This document shows positions 33,262 to 41,776 of a stretch of DNA of 64,000 bases, piece after piece. A program made the translations under genes and the position numbers. Position 1 is the stretch's first letter. Each line of letters begins with the position of its first letter. The stretch is from assembly GCA_000421005.1 (NCBI GenBank), contig ATWA01000005.1, positions 1 through 64,000 on the forward strand, in the 5' to 3' direction. Source of the stretch: Clostridiales bacterium NK3B98. GTDB lineage: Bacteria > Bacillota > Clostridia > Oscillospirales > Oscillospiraceae. The notes beneath the pieces are model-generated. The model ran no database searches and was not told the DNA's origin. It worked only from the letters and a program-made list of their open reading frames with translations.

Positions 33262-34547
33262 TACAGATTGTCAAAGCGGATGGCGTGGCCGAGCAGGCGC
33301 TGATTGCCTCTCTGAAAGCACGAGCCGCCGCTGTCAATGAGGACATCACCCGGGCAGTTGCCGCCATCATGGAGGACGTGCGGGTGCGGGGCTATCAGGC
33401 GGTGGAGGAATACTCCCAAAGGTTTGACCACGCCGCCCCCAGAGAGATTACCCCGGAGGAGCTGAACGCCGCCTATGCCGCCTGTGACCCGGCGCTGGTG
33501 CAGGCCATGGAACACGCAGAGGCCAACATCCGGGACTATAACGAAAGGCTGCTCACCGAGACCCGGGAGTGGCGCTCCCCCGACGGGGGACAGGTGGGCA
33601 GGATCGTCCGGGGACTGACCCGGGTGGGCATCTACGTCCCCGGCGGCACCGCCGCCTATCCCAGCAGCGTGCTGATGAACGCCGTCCCCGCTAAAGTTGC
33701 CGGGGTGGAGGAGATCGTCATGGTCACCCCGCCCACGGAGAACCTGAACACCGCCGTGCTTGCCGCCGCAAAAATCGCCGGGGTAGACCGGGTGATTGCC
33801 CTGGGCGGGGCGCAGGCGGTAGCCGCCCTCACCTACGGGGCGGACTGGATCCCCCAGGTGGACAAGCTGGTGGGTCCCGGCAATGCCTTTGTAGCCGCCG
33901 CCAAGCGGCTGGCCTACGGCACGCTGGATATCGACATGGTAGCTGGCCCCTCGGAGGTGCTGGTCATTGCGGACAGCGCCGCCAACCCCAAATATGTTGC
34001 CGCTGACCTGCTCTCTCAGGCGGAGCATGACCGCCTTGCCTCGGCATGGCTGCTCACCGACAGCATGGAATTGGCAGCGCAGGTGGACGCTGAAATGGTG
34101 CGCCAGACCGGGTATCTCTCCCGGAGCGAAATCATGGAGGAGAGCGTGGCACGGTACGGGGCAGCCATCGTCTGTGACGACCTGCACCAGTGCGCCAAGC
34201 TGGCCAATCTGGTGGCACCGGAGCATCTGGAAATCGTCACCCGGCAGCCCCGGGAGCTGCTATCGGAGATCAAAAACGCCGGGGCGGTTTTCCTTGGGGC
34301 GTGGTCGCCGGAGCCGCTGGGAGACTATCTGGCAGGCCCTGACCATGTGCTGCCCACCAGCGGCACCGCCCGGTTCTTCTCCCCTCTCAGCGTGGATGCC
34401 TTTTTGAAAACCATGTCGGTGATTGAATTTGACCAAAACAGCCTCACCCCGCTGGCACGGGAGATTATCACCTTTGCCAACGCCGAACACCTCACCGCCC
34501 ACGCCAATTCCATTCAGGTTCGTATGGAACAGGAGGGAGAGAAATGA
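33258..34547 (+). CDS. hisD: Histidinol dehydrogenase HisD
   Basis: Zinc/NAD enzyme of the last two oxidations, histidinol to histidine. The 429-residue protein has the IYVPGGTAAYPSSVLMNAVPAKVAGV block, GPGNAFVAAAKR, AGPSEVLVIAD, and the SQAEHD zinc-ligand motif. It overlaps hisG and hisB by four bases each. HisC and the histinol-phosphate phosphatase that feed it are not here. Confidence 0.96.
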   Translation: MIQIVKADGVAEQALIASLKARAAAVNEDITRAVAAIMEDVRVRGYQAVEEYSQRFDHAAPREITPEELNAAYAACDPALVQAMEHAEANIRDYNERLLTETREWRSPDGGQVGRIVRGLTRVGIYVPGGTAAYPSSVLMNAVPAKVAGVEEIVMVTPPTENLNTAVLAAAKIAGVDRVIALGGAQAVAALTYGADWIPQVDKLVGPGNAFVAAAKRLAYGTLDIDMVAGPSEVLVIADSAANPKYVAADLLSQAEHDRLASAWLLTDSMELAAQVDAEMVRQTGYLSRSEIMEESVARYGAAIVCDDLHQCAKLANLVAPEHLEIVTRQPRELLSEIKNAGAVFLGAWSPEPLGDYLAGPDHVLPTSGTARFFSPLSVDAFLKTMSVIEFDQNSLTPLAREIITFANAEHLTAHANSIQVRMEQEGEK

Positions 34548-35122
34548 GCAGAACGGCATCCATTACCCGCAACACCAAAGAGACACAGGTTTCCGTGTCC
34601 GTTCATTTGGACGGGGGAGAGGTAAAGGTGTCCACCGGCATCGGCTTTTTTGACCATATGCTCACCGCCTTTGGCTTCTATGCCAAAATCGGTCTGGAGG
34701 TTCAGGTCACCGGAGATTTGCAGGTGGACGGTCACCACACCGTAGAGGACACCGGCATTGTGCTGGGTCAGGCGCTGAAGCAAGCGCTGGGAGACCGCTC
34801 CGGCATCCGCCGTTTCGGCTCCTGCTATGTGCCCATGGATGAGGCGCTGACCTTCACGGCGCTGGACTTTTCCAACCGCCCCTATCTGGTCTTTGATGCC
34901 CCCATGCCCCAGGAGCGCATCGGGGAATACGATAGCTGCCTGACAGTGGAGTTTATGCGTGCGCTGGCTGTGAACGCAGGACTCACCCTCCACCAGCGCT
35001 GTCTCTACGGAGCCAACGCCCACCACATCACCGAGGGACTGTTTAAAAGCCTTGGCATGGCCATTCGGGAGGCCGTCACGGTGACCGGAAGCGGCGTCAC
35101 ATCCACCAAAGGGGTGCTGTAA
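34544..35122 (+). CDS. hisB: Imidazoleglycerol-phosphate dehydratase HisB
   Basis: Dehydrates imidazole glycerol phosphate to imidazole acetol phosphate. The 192-residue monofunctional form has the manganese-binding GFFDHMLTAFG, DGHHTVEDTGIVLGQA and HHITEGLFKSLG motifs. The bifunctional HisB of enterics has a phosphatase domain, absent here. The stop overlaps the hisH start by one base. Confidence 0.96.
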   Translation: MSRTASITRNTKETQVSVSVHLDGGEVKVSTGIGFFDHMLTAFGFYAKIGLEVQVTGDLQVDGHHTVEDTGIVLGQALKQALGDRSGIRRFGSCYVPMDEALTFTALDFSNRPYLVFDAPMPQERIGEYDSCLTVEFMRALAVNAGLTLHQRCLYGANAHHITEGLFKSLGMAIREAVTVTGSGVTSTKGVL

Positions 35123-35730
35123 TGGGCTATACCGCAATTGTAGATTACGGCGTGGGCAACCTGATGAGCGTAGAAAACGCCCTGCGCTATCTGGGGCTGT
35201 CCAGTGTCATCACCGGAGACGCGGGGGAGCTGGAACGCTCAGACTCCATCATTCTCCCCGGTGTGGGCGCTTTTCCCGACGCTTGGGACAGACTGACCGC
35301 CTCCGGACTGGACAAGGTGCTGCGTCAGCAGGCGGAACAAAAGCCCATTCTGGGCATCTGCCTTGGCATGCAGCTGCTCTTTGAGGGCAGCGACGAGGTG
35401 CGCCCCTGTCCCGGTCTGGGCTTTGTGAAAGGACGGGTGCAGCGCATCCCCACATCGGAAAAGCTGCCCCACATCGGCTGGAACAGCCTGAGCTATCCCA
35501 ACCCATCCCCCCTGTTTGCCGGGGTAGAGGAGGGCAGCTATGTGTACTTTGTCCACTCCTTCGCCGGAAACGCCGGAGACGAGGGACAGGTGATTGCCCG
35601 CACCGACTACGGCACCAGCGTGGTGGCCGCCGTCCAGAGGGGTAGCGTCTTCGGCACCCAGTTCCACCCGGAGAAGTCCGGGGAGACGGGCTTGCAGATT
35701 CTCAGAAACTTTGGAGGGCTGAACAAATGA
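35122..35730 (+). CDS. hisH: Imidazole glycerol phosphate synthase glutaminase subunit HisH
   Basis: Glutaminase that channels ammonia to HisF. The 202-residue class I amidotransferase has the nucleophile cysteine in LGICLGMQLLFE and the His-Glu pair in GTQFHPEKS. The N-terminal IVDYGVGNLMSVENAL is also typical. It overlaps hisA by four bases. HisF lies one gene further, the usual order H-A-F. Confidence 0.96.
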   Translation: MGYTAIVDYGVGNLMSVENALRYLGLSSVITGDAGELERSDSIILPGVGAFPDAWDRLTASGLDKVLRQQAEQKPILGICLGMQLLFEGSDEVRPCPGLGFVKGRVQRIPTSEKLPHIGWNSLSYPNPSPLFAGVEEGSYVYFVHSFAGNAGDEGQVIARTDYGTSVVAAVQRGSVFGTQFHPEKSGETGLQILRNFGGLNK

Positions 35731-36449
35731 TACTGGAACCCGCCATTGACTTAAAAGACCAGAAGGTGGTTCGGCTCCACAAGGGAGACTTTGACACCGT
35801 CCATCAGGTAGCCGACGACCCGGTCACCGTGGCAAAAGACTTTTCCGCCGCCGGGGCGAAGGTGATTCACATGGTGGATTTGGACGGCGCTCGCTCCGGA
35901 AAGCGGGTCAATTCGGATATCATCGCCCGGGTCATCCGGGAGACGGGAATGAGGGTAGAGCTGGGGGGCGGTATCCGCTCCATGGCTGACTTGGAAGCGG
36001 TGGATGCCATGGGTGTCTGGCGTATGGTCATCGGCTCCGCCGCCGTCACCCACCCGGACTTTGTGAAAGCCGCCGTAGAGCGCTACGGCGACCGGATTGC
36101 CGTAGGCGTGGACGCAAAAAACGGCGAGGTGAAAACCGCCGGATGGGAAGCAGGCAGCGGCCTGAACTATCTGGATTTTGCCCGTCAGATGGAGGCAATC
36201 GGGGTCAAAACCCTGATTTTCACCGATATTGATACCGACGGTATGCTCTCCGGCCCCTCCTACCAGCGCCTTGCCGCTCTGCAAAGGGCCGTCTCCTGCC
36301 AGATTGTGGCCTCGGGAGGGGTGTCCTGCAACGAGGACTTGGTGCGCCTTCGTGAGATGGGGGTGTATGGTGCCATTATCGGCAAAGCCTACTATGCCGG
36401 GACGGTGGATTTGGCAAAAGCCGTCCGGGAGGGAGGCCCCCAATGTTAG
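35727..36449 (+). CDS. hisA: ProFAR isomerase HisA
   Basis: Opens the ribose ring of ProFAR to PRFAR; beta/alpha barrel of 240 residues. The catalytic aspartates are in [17 protein letters not shown] near the N-terminus and [14 protein letters not shown] and ASGGVSC bind the phosphates. It differs from HisF by the N-terminus and these loops. It overlaps hisF by seven bases. Confidence 0.95.
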   Translation: MILEPAIDLKDQKVVRLHKGDFDTVHQVADDPVTVAKDFSAAGAKVIHMVDLDGARSGKRVNSDIIARVIRETGMRVELGGGIRSMADLEAVDAMGVWRMVIGSAAVTHPDFVKAAVERYGDRIAVGVDAKNGEVKTAGWEAGSGLNYLDFARQMEAIGVKTLIFTDIDTDGMLSGPSYQRLAALQRAVSCQIVASGGVSCNEDLVRLREMGVYGAIIGKAYYAGTVDLAKAVREGGPQC

Positions 36450-37216
36450 CGAAACGGATTATCCCCTGTCTGGACGTGCGGGACGGCAGAGTGGTAAAGG
36501 GGGTCAACTTCGTCAACATCCGGGACGCAGGCGACCCGGTGGAGCTTGCCGCCTACTATGACCGGCAGGGTGCGGATGAAATCGTCTTTCTGGACATCAC
36601 CGCCACCCACGAGGCGAGAAAAACCGTGGCCGATGTGGTCCGCCGTACCGCTCAGCAGGTCTTTGTCCCTCTGACGGTGGGGGGCGGCATCCGCACGCTG
36701 GAGGACTTTCAACAGCTTCTCCGGGCGGGAGCGGACAAAATCTCGGTGAACTCCGCCGCCGTGAAAGACCCCACCCTGATTGCCCGGGCGGCAGAGCGGT
36801 TTGGCAGCCAGTGCGTGGTGCTGGCCATTGACGCAAAACGCAATCCCGACGGAGGGTATGAGGTGGTCATCGCCGGGGGACGCATCCCCACCGGATTGGA
36901 CTTGATCCAATGGGCGAAGGAGGGGGAGCGCCTTGGAGCGGGAGAAATCCTGCTCACCTCCATGGATGCCGACGGCACCAAGGCGGGCTTTGACCTTGCC
37001 ATGACCCGTGCGGTGACGGAGGCGGTGCATATTCCGGTGATTGCCTCCGGGGGCTGCGGCAGCCTGTCCGACTTTGCCCAGGTGTTCCAGCAAACCGGCT
37101 GCGACGCCGCCCTTGCCGCCTCTCTGTTCCACTTCGGAGAGCTGACGGTGCCGCAGGTGAAGGACTATCTCCGCACTCATGGCATCCCCGCCAGAAAGGA
37201 AGACAGCCATGTTTGA
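36443..37216 (+). CDS. hisF: Imidazole glycerol phosphate synthase cyclase subunit HisF
   Basis: Makes imidazole glycerol phosphate and AICAR from PRFAR and ammonia. The 257-residue barrel has the catalytic [15 protein letters not shown], the [13 protein letters not shown] segment, the second catalytic Asp in [11 protein letters not shown] and the phosphate site ASGGCGS. It pairs with HisH and overlaps the hisI start by eight bases. Confidence 0.96.
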   Translation: MLAKRIIPCLDVRDGRVVKGVNFVNIRDAGDPVELAAYYDRQGADEIVFLDITATHEARKTVADVVRRTAQQVFVPLTVGGGIRTLEDFQQLLRAGADKISVNSAAVKDPTLIARAAERFGSQCVVLAIDAKRNPDGGYEVVIAGGRIPTGLDLIQWAKEGERLGAGEILLTSMDADGTKAGFDLAMTRAVTEAVHIPVIASGGCGSLSDFAQVFQQTGCDAALAASLFHFGELTVPQVKDYLRTHGIPARKEDSHV

Positions 37217-37544
37217 CCTTGACCGACTGTTTCAAAAATCCCACCTGATTCCGGTGATTATTCAGGACAGAGCCACGAAAGATATCCTCATGCTGGGCTT
37301 TACCAACCGGGAGGCGGTGGAGCTGACCCTGAAAACCAAAACCGCATGGTTCTGGTCCCGCAGCCGCAATCAGCTCTGGAACAAGGGGGAGTCCTCCGGG
37401 CACTTCCTCCATGTGAAGAAGATGGTCACCGACTGCGATACCGACACCCTGCTTTACCTCTGCGACCCGGTAGGCCCCACCTGCCACACGGGAGCGAGAA
37501 GCTGCTTTTTCAACGATATTTGGGAGGAAGAACCACATGGCTGA
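37209..37544 (+). CDS. hisI: Phosphoribosyl-AMP cyclohydrolase HisI
   Basis: Opens the purine ring of phosphoribosyl-AMP; zinc enzyme. The 111-residue protein has the metal-binding [12 protein letters not shown] aspartates and CHTGARSCF cysteines, and [18 protein letters not shown] for substrate. The start at 37209 (MFDLDRL) is inside the hisF end; the frame is open ten codons further upstream. HisE is a separate downstream gene here, overlapping by eight bases, not fused as in enterics. Confidence 0.95.
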   Translation: MFDLDRLFQKSHLIPVIIQDRATKDILMLGFTNREAVELTLKTKTAWFWSRSRNQLWNKGESSGHFLHVKKMVTDCDTDTLLYLCDPVGPTCHTGARSCFFNDIWEEEPHG

Positions 37545-37866
37545 CAATCCGCTGCAAACCCTATACGATGTAGTGGCTGACCGTAAAATCAACCCCAGCG
37601 AGAATTCCTACACCTGCTACCTCTTCTCCAAGGGTCTGGATAAGATTCTGAAAAAGGTGGGAGAGGAGAGCGCCGAGACCATCATCGCCGCCAAAAACGG
37701 GGTTCAGGAGGACACGGTGGGGGAGATCTCCGACCTGCTCTATCACCTCACGGTGCTCATGGTGGAGCAGAATATCCCCCTCTCCGCGGTTATGGACGAG
37801 CTGGAACGCCGGGGACAGAAAATCGGCAACCTGAAGGTGTTCCACCAGAGCGACCACGAGAGTTAA
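37537..37866 (+). CDS. hisE: Phosphoribosyl-ATP pyrophosphatase HisE
   Basis: Hydrolyses phosphoribosyl-ATP to phosphoribosyl-AMP and pyrophosphate. The 109-residue all-helical MazG-like protein has the KKVGEESAETIIAAKNG metal-binding region and SDLLYHLTVLM. It is the last gene of the his operon and is followed by a strong terminator. Confidence 0.95.
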   Translation: MADNPLQTLYDVVADRKINPSENSYTCYLFSKGLDKILKKVGEESAETIIAAKNGVQEDTVGEISDLLYHLTVLMVEQNIPLSAVMDELERRGQKIGNLKVFHQSDHES

Positions 37867-37867
37867 A

Positions 37868-37909
37868 TAAAAAACGCAGTCTGCCAGCTTCGACAGACTG
37901 CATTTTTTA
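37868..37909. terminator. Bidirectional terminator between his and ylxM-trmD operons
   Basis: GCAGTCTG (37876-37883) and CAGACTGC (37894-37901) form the stem, with AAAAAA before and TTTTTT after it, so both convergent transcripts can end here. The trmD stop codon sits in the right flank. Confidence 0.9.
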
Positions 37910-38668
37910 TGGCTCGCTTTGCTCCGCCAACTCCTGTTCCAGCTCCAAGAGCAGCTTTTTGTCCTGTTTGGAGGACAAATCCAGCTTCTCATAGAGATCG
38001 GGACGGCGCTGACGGGTGCGGAGAATAGACTGCTTCCGCCGCCATTTGGCGATGTTGGCATGGTGTCCGCTGAGCAGAATGGGAGGGACTGCCCGGTCAT
38101 GCCACACCTCGGGGCGGGAGTATTGGGGAAATTCCAGCATACCCGCCCAGTGACTCTCGTTTTCGTAGCACTCCGGGGTGGACAGCACCCCCGGCACCAG
38201 ACGGCAGACAGCGTCCGCAATGGCCATGGCGGGAATCTCACCCCCGGTGAGGACAAAATCCCCCAGACTCAGCTCCTCATCCACGCACTCGTCGATGAAC
38301 CGCTGGTCAATCCCCTCGTAGTGTCCGCAGACCATGATAAACCGCTGATAGCTGTCCCGGAGACGAACGGCGTCCGCCTGACGGAACACCTTTCCGCAGG
38401 GGGAGAGGTAGATGGTGTGCAGCCGCTCTCCCGCCTGCTGGCAGATATGATCCCAGCAGCGGTAGAGCGGGTCAGCCTGCATCACCGCCCCGTGACCGCC
38501 GCCGTAGGGATAGTCGTCCACCTGATTCTGCTTGTTGGTGGTGAAGTCCCGAATCTGCCAGGTGTTGATGCGGATGATGTTCCGCTCCTGGGCTCTGCCC
38601 AAAATGGACTCGCAGAGCATATCTCCCACCGTGTCCGGGAAGAGGGTCATAATGTCAATCTGGTACAT
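37907..38668 (-). CDS. trmD: tRNA (guanine-N1-)-methyltransferase TrmD
   Basis: Methylates G37 of several tRNAs with S-adenosylmethionine, preventing frameshifts. The 253-residue SPOUT knot protein has the IDIMTLFPD start, YGGGHGAVM, VCGHYEGIDQRF and the knot segment LTGGEIPAMAIADAVCRLVPGVL. The chosen ATG at 38668 matches the family start; the frame is open a further 26 codons. It is the last gene of ylxM-ffh-rpsP-khpA-rimM-trmD, four bases after rimM. RplS (L19), often next, is not here. Confidence 0.95.
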   Translation of the reverse strand: MYQIDIMTLFPDTVGDMLCESILGRAQERNIIRINTWQIRDFTTNKQNQVDDYPYGGGHGAVMQADPLYRCWDHICQQAGERLHTIYLSPCGKVFRQADAVRLRDSYQRFIMVCGHYEGIDQRFIDECVDEELSLGDFVLTGGEIPAMAIADAVCRLVPGVLSTPECYENESHWAGMLEFPQYSRPEVWHDRAVPPILLSGHHANIAKWRRKQSILRTRQRRPDLYEKLDLSSKQDKKLLLELEQELAEQSEP

Positions 38669-38672
38669 GACC

Positions 38673-39164
38673 TCACATCCCTTCCAGCAGGGCGAAGTCG
38701 ATATACCCCTCCTCTGCATGGATACCCCGGACAAACTGCGGCACATCGGGAACCATCCGCTCGCCCTGTTCCCCGGCGATCACATAGATGTCGTGGGCGG
38801 GGTAGGAGAGAATCTCCTTCACCGTGCCCAGCGCCGCCCCGGTCTCTGCGTCCCGGGCTTCCAGACCGATGAGATCCACCACAAAGTGAACCCCTTCCTC
38901 CAACTGAAACACGTCCCGGGAGGCGGTGATGACCTTCCCCTTCAGAGGCAGAGCGTCATCAATGGAGGAGATGCCCTCCAGCGTCAGCAGGACAAAATTG
39001 CCGTGAATACGGCTGTGGGTGACGTTGTACGTCTTCCCGGCAACCATCACCTCATCCAGCGCACACAGATCCTCCGGTTCGTCACACCAACTCTCGCACT
39101 TCAGCTCCCCCCGCACGCCGTGGGTGTTGAGCACCTTGCCCACTTCCAAAAACGGATCCTTCAT
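38673..39164 (-). CDS. rimM: 16S rRNA processing protein RimM
   Basis: Assembly factor for the 30S head domain. The 163-residue protein has an N-terminal RimM barrel (LEVGKVLNTHGVRGELK) and a PRC barrel (about residues 90-163, VDLIGLEARDAETGAALGTVKEIL). The ATG at 39164 follows GGAGG; the longer upstream frame lies in the hairpin region. It follows khpA after 57 bases and precedes trmD by 4 bases. Confidence 0.93.
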   Translation of the reverse strand: MKDPFLEVGKVLNTHGVRGELKCESWCDEPEDLCALDEVMVAGKTYNVTHSRIHGNFVLLTLEGISSIDDALPLKGKVITASRDVFQLEEGVHFVVDLIGLEARDAETGAALGTVKEILSYPAHDIYVIAGEQGERMVPDVPQFVRGIHAEEGYIDFALLEGM

Positions 39165-39186
39165 TGGAAACCTCCATAAAACGATA

Positions 39187-39210
39187 CGGAGTGCCTGAAC
39201 AGGCACTCCG
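39187..39210. repeat. Perfect 11-bp hairpin between khpA and rimM
   Basis: CGGAGTGCCTG and CAGGCACTCCG form a perfect stem with a two-base centre. The T-run on the minus strand is poor (ATCGTTTT). It may be a weak terminator, a processing site or mRNA stabiliser that sets rimM-trmD expression below rpsP. Confidence 0.6.
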
Positions 39211-39221
39211 TTTCAACCGTA

Positions 39222-39452
39222 TCAGTCCACAATCTCCACAGAGACTCTGGTGTTCTTCCTCTGAGCCAGAGAGCGCACGATGGCACGGATTTCCTTGGCA
39301 ATGCGGCCCTGACGGCCGATGACCTTGCCCATATCCTCCGGCGCAACCCGCAGCTCGAGAACTACCTCTCCGTCACAGTCGATCTGGCGAACCTCCACCT
39401 GATCCGGGTGCTCTACCAGATTTTGTGCAACGTAGGCCAAGAGTTCTTTCAT
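39222..39452 (-). CDS. khpA: KH-domain RNA-binding protein KhpA
   Basis: Small KH protein that partners with KhpB (Jag/EloR) in RNA binding and in cell elongation control in Firmicutes. The 76-residue product has the KH loop in MGKVIGRQGRIAKEIRAIVRSL. It lies between rpsP (21 bases) and rimM, the standard position. The khpB/jag partner is not in this window. Confidence 0.93.
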   Translation of the reverse strand: MKELLAYVAQNLVEHPDQVEVRQIDCDGEVVLELRVAPEDMGKVIGRQGRIAKEIRAIVRSLAQRKNTRVSVEIVD

Positions 39453-39473
39453 CAGTATACTCCTCTCGGACGA

Positions 39474-39713
39474 TTACAGCACACCGGCAGTCTTGAACAG
39501 GCGCTTCACCGTCTCGGTGGGCTGAGCGCCGGTCTTGATCCACTCCTGAGCACGCTCTGCATCGACCTTGATCTCCACAGGCTCCTTCAGGGGGTCATAA
39601 GTGCCCAGCTGCTCGATGAAACGACCGTCACGGGGATACCGGGAGTCAGCCACCACGATGCGATAGAAGGGAGCTTTCTTAGCGCCCATACGGCGCAGTC
39701 TGATCTTAACCAT
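39474..39713 (-). CDS. rpsP: 30S ribosomal protein S16
   Basis: Small-subunit protein needed early in 30S assembly. The 79-residue sequence starts [25 protein letters not shown], the hallmark of S16. It lies between ffh and khpA and is read from the ylxM operon promoter. Confidence 0.98.
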   Translation of the reverse strand: MVKIRLRRMGAKKAPFYRIVVADSRYPRDGRFIEQLGTYDPLKEPVEIKVDAERAQEWIKTGAQPTETVKRLFKTAGVL

Positions 39714-39780
39714 TTATCATTCACCTCCAAATGAATTTCTGAGTTATATGAAATACGCATCTCTGCGTCATTTCAGCGAA

Positions 39781-41223
39781 TTATTTTTTCTTTTTGCGCT
39801 TGTTGTTCTTGCGCTGACGCTTGGGACCGGGTCTTCCAGCAGGGCCGCCAAAGGCCTGCATCATCTCCGGGTCATCCATCCCCGGCATACCCTTGAACTG
39901 CCCCAGCAGCTTGCGCAGCCCCTTGGGCAGCTTGCCAGTGGTCATGGCACGGGTCATCTTCTGCATCATGTCGTACTGGGAGATGACCTTGTTCACGTCG
40001 CTGACCTGAACGCCTGCGCCTGCTGCAATCCGCTTGCGGCGGCTGGCGTTGAGGATGGAGGGGTCGTCCCGCTCCTTGGGGGTCATGGAGAGGATAATGG
40101 CCTGGGTGCGGTCAAGCCCCCGCTCGTCCACATTGGTCTCGTCCAATTGAGCGGCGTTGATGCCGGGCATCATCCCCAGAATGTCCTTCATGGAGCCCAT
40201 CTTACGCACCTGCACCAGCTGGTCGTAATAGTCCTGCAAGGTGAAGCGGTTTTTCCGCAGCTTCTCCTCCAGCTCCAGCGCCTTTTTCTCGTCCAGCGTG
40301 CTCTGTGCCTTCTCAATCAGAGAGAGCACGTCGCCCATGCCCAGAATCCGGCTGGCCATGCGGTCAGGATAGAAGACCTCAATGGCGTCCAGCTTTTCGC
40401 CTACGCCGATGAACTTGATGGGCTTTCCGGTGGTGGCCTTCACAGACAGCGCCGCACCGCCACGGGCGTCGCCGTCCAGCTTGGTGAGCATTACACCGGT
40501 GAGATCCAGCGCCTCGTCAAAGGCAACGGCGGCATTGACTGCGTCCTGACCGATCATGGCGTCCACCACAAGCATAATCTCGTGGGGATTGACAGCGGCC
40601 TTCACATCCCGCAGCTCCTGCATCAGCGCCTCATCCACATGGAGCCGTCCGGCGGTATCCAGAAGGACAAAGTCGTTGTGGTGCTCTTTGGCGTGGGCGA
40701 TGCCGTTTCGGGCGATGTCCACCGGGTTGATCTGCCCCTGCTGGAAAACAGGGATGCCCAGCTGCTCACCTACCACTTCCAACTGCTTGATGGCGGCGGG
40801 ACGGTACACGTCGCAGGCCACCAGCAGGGGACGCTTGCCCTGCCGCTTGAGCATACCTGCCAGCTTGGCGGCATTGGTGGTCTTACCTGCGCCTTGAAGA
40901 CCTACCATCATAATAATGGTAGGAGCCTCTTTGGACACGTTCAGCCCCACCGACTCCTGCCCCATCAGGGAAACCAGCTCTTCATTGACGATCTTGACCA
41001 CCATCTGCCCCGGCGTGAGGGATTCCATCACGTCTGCGCCGATGGCACGGTCAGTCACCGTCTTGATAAAGTCCTTGACCACCTTATAGCTGACGTCAGC
41101 CTCCAGCAGAGCCAGACGGATTTCCCGCATGGCAGAGCGGACATCGTCCTCCGTCAGGTGACCCTTGCCTCTCAGACGGCCAAATACGGCATTCAGTTTT
41201 TCAGTCAGACTTTCAAATGCCAT
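39781..41223 (-). CDS. ffh: Signal recognition particle protein Ffh
   Basis: GTPase that binds signal sequences and SRP RNA and delivers nascent membrane proteins to FtsY. The 480-residue protein has the N domain, the G domain with GLQGAGKTTNAAKLA, DTAGRLHVD and TKLDGDARGG, then a methionine-rich M domain with RRKRIAAGAG and a lysine/arginine C-terminus. It follows ylxM after four bases. The SRP RNA gene was not found in this window. Confidence 0.97.
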   Translation of the reverse strand: MAFESLTEKLNAVFGRLRGKGHLTEDDVRSAMREIRLALLEADVSYKVVKDFIKTVTDRAIGADVMESLTPGQMVVKIVNEELVSLMGQESVGLNVSKEAPTIIMMVGLQGAGKTTNAAKLAGMLKRQGKRPLLVACDVYRPAAIKQLEVVGEQLGIPVFQQGQINPVDIARNGIAHAKEHHNDFVLLDTAGRLHVDEALMQELRDVKAAVNPHEIMLVVDAMIGQDAVNAAVAFDEALDLTGVMLTKLDGDARGGAALSVKATTGKPIKFIGVGEKLDAIEVFYPDRMASRILGMGDVLSLIEKAQSTLDEKKALELEEKLRKNRFTLQDYYDQLVQVRKMGSMKDILGMMPGINAAQLDETNVDERGLDRTQAIILSMTPKERDDPSILNASRRKRIAAGAGVQVSDVNKVISQYDMMQKMTRAMTTGKLPKGLRKLLGQFKGMPGMDDPEMMQAFGGPAGRPGPKRQRKNNKRKKKK

Positions 41224-41227
41224 GTCG

Positions 41228-41593
41228 TTACTCCTTCAACCCGTTCAGCTTCTCGCTGATCTGAGCGGTGAGCTGCTGCAAGCGGGGATCATGATAGCGC
41301 AGTTGATTTTGGGAAATGATGGCGTTGTTCAGCTCGTTCAATTCCTCTACGGTGTTGCGTACCCGGAGAAAACGAGCCACAATGCCGGTCTTTTCCTCAA
41401 AATCGTTGAGAATGGACTCTGCCCGGACGATCACGTCCCGCACCCCCTGACGGGTGATGCCGTAGTTCTCCGCAATCTCCGCCAAAGACAAATCCTCATT
41501 GTAATACAGGTCATAGAACTCCCGCTGGCGCTGGGTGAGCAAATCGCCATAGAAGTCAAAGAGCATGGTCATTCGCAAAGCCTGATCCTTCAA
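41228..41593 (-). CDS. ylxM: YlxM-type helix-turn-helix SRP-associated protein
   Basis: Small DNA-binding-like protein (UPF0122) encoded with ffh in Gram-positive bacteria; it modulates SRP assembly in Streptococcus and Staphylococcus. The 121-residue product starts LKDQALRMTMLFDFYGDLL and has a sigma-70 region 4-like HTH (LSLAEIAENYGITRQGVRD). I chose a TTG start at 41593 (AAAGGG 9 bases upstream), since the next ATG at 41572 cuts off the usual N-terminus and lacks a site; that ATG is the alternative. It heads the ffh operon. Confidence 0.85.
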   Translation of the reverse strand: MKDQALRMTMLFDFYGDLLTQRQREFYDLYYNEDLSLAEIAENYGITRQGVRDVIVRAESILNDFEEKTGIVARFLRVRNTVEELNELNNAIISQNQLRYHDPRLQQLTAQISEKLNGLKE

Positions 41594-41618
41594 AACCTGT
41601 CGCCCTTTCTGACCGTAT

Positions 41619-41642
41619 TTGTAAAGGGCAGCCCCTTTACAA
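41619..41642. promoter_or_regulatory. Inverted repeat in the leader of the ylxM-ffh operon
   Basis: TTGTAAAGGG and CCCTTTACAA form a perfect 10-bp inverted repeat with a 4-base CAGC/GCTG centre. It lies just downstream of the start point, between the promoter and ylxM, where an RNA hairpin or a repressor could act. Confidence 0.55.
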
Positions 41643-41648
41643 GGCGTT

Positions 41649-41677
41649 ACTATACTACAATTCCGCCTGCTTGTCAA
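41649..41677 (-). promoter_or_regulatory. Promoter of the ylxM-ffh-rpsP-trmD operon
   Basis: Minus strand: -35 TTGACA (41677-41672), 17-base spacer, -10 TATAGT (41654-41649). Confidence 0.85.
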
Positions 41678-41776
41678 GGGGGAATGCCTTACAATTTCCC
41701 GTATTTTTCCCTGAGAGATGGGAAAAATAGGGGAAGAAATGTGAGGGCGCGGATGTTCGCCCGGAAGGGAACGGTT

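Noticed and set aside
41165-41776. N-terminal extension of the glucan synthase from 41165
   Set aside because: This part overlaps ffh and ylxM on the other strand and reads as their antisense; the real start is near 41777 (or 41753).
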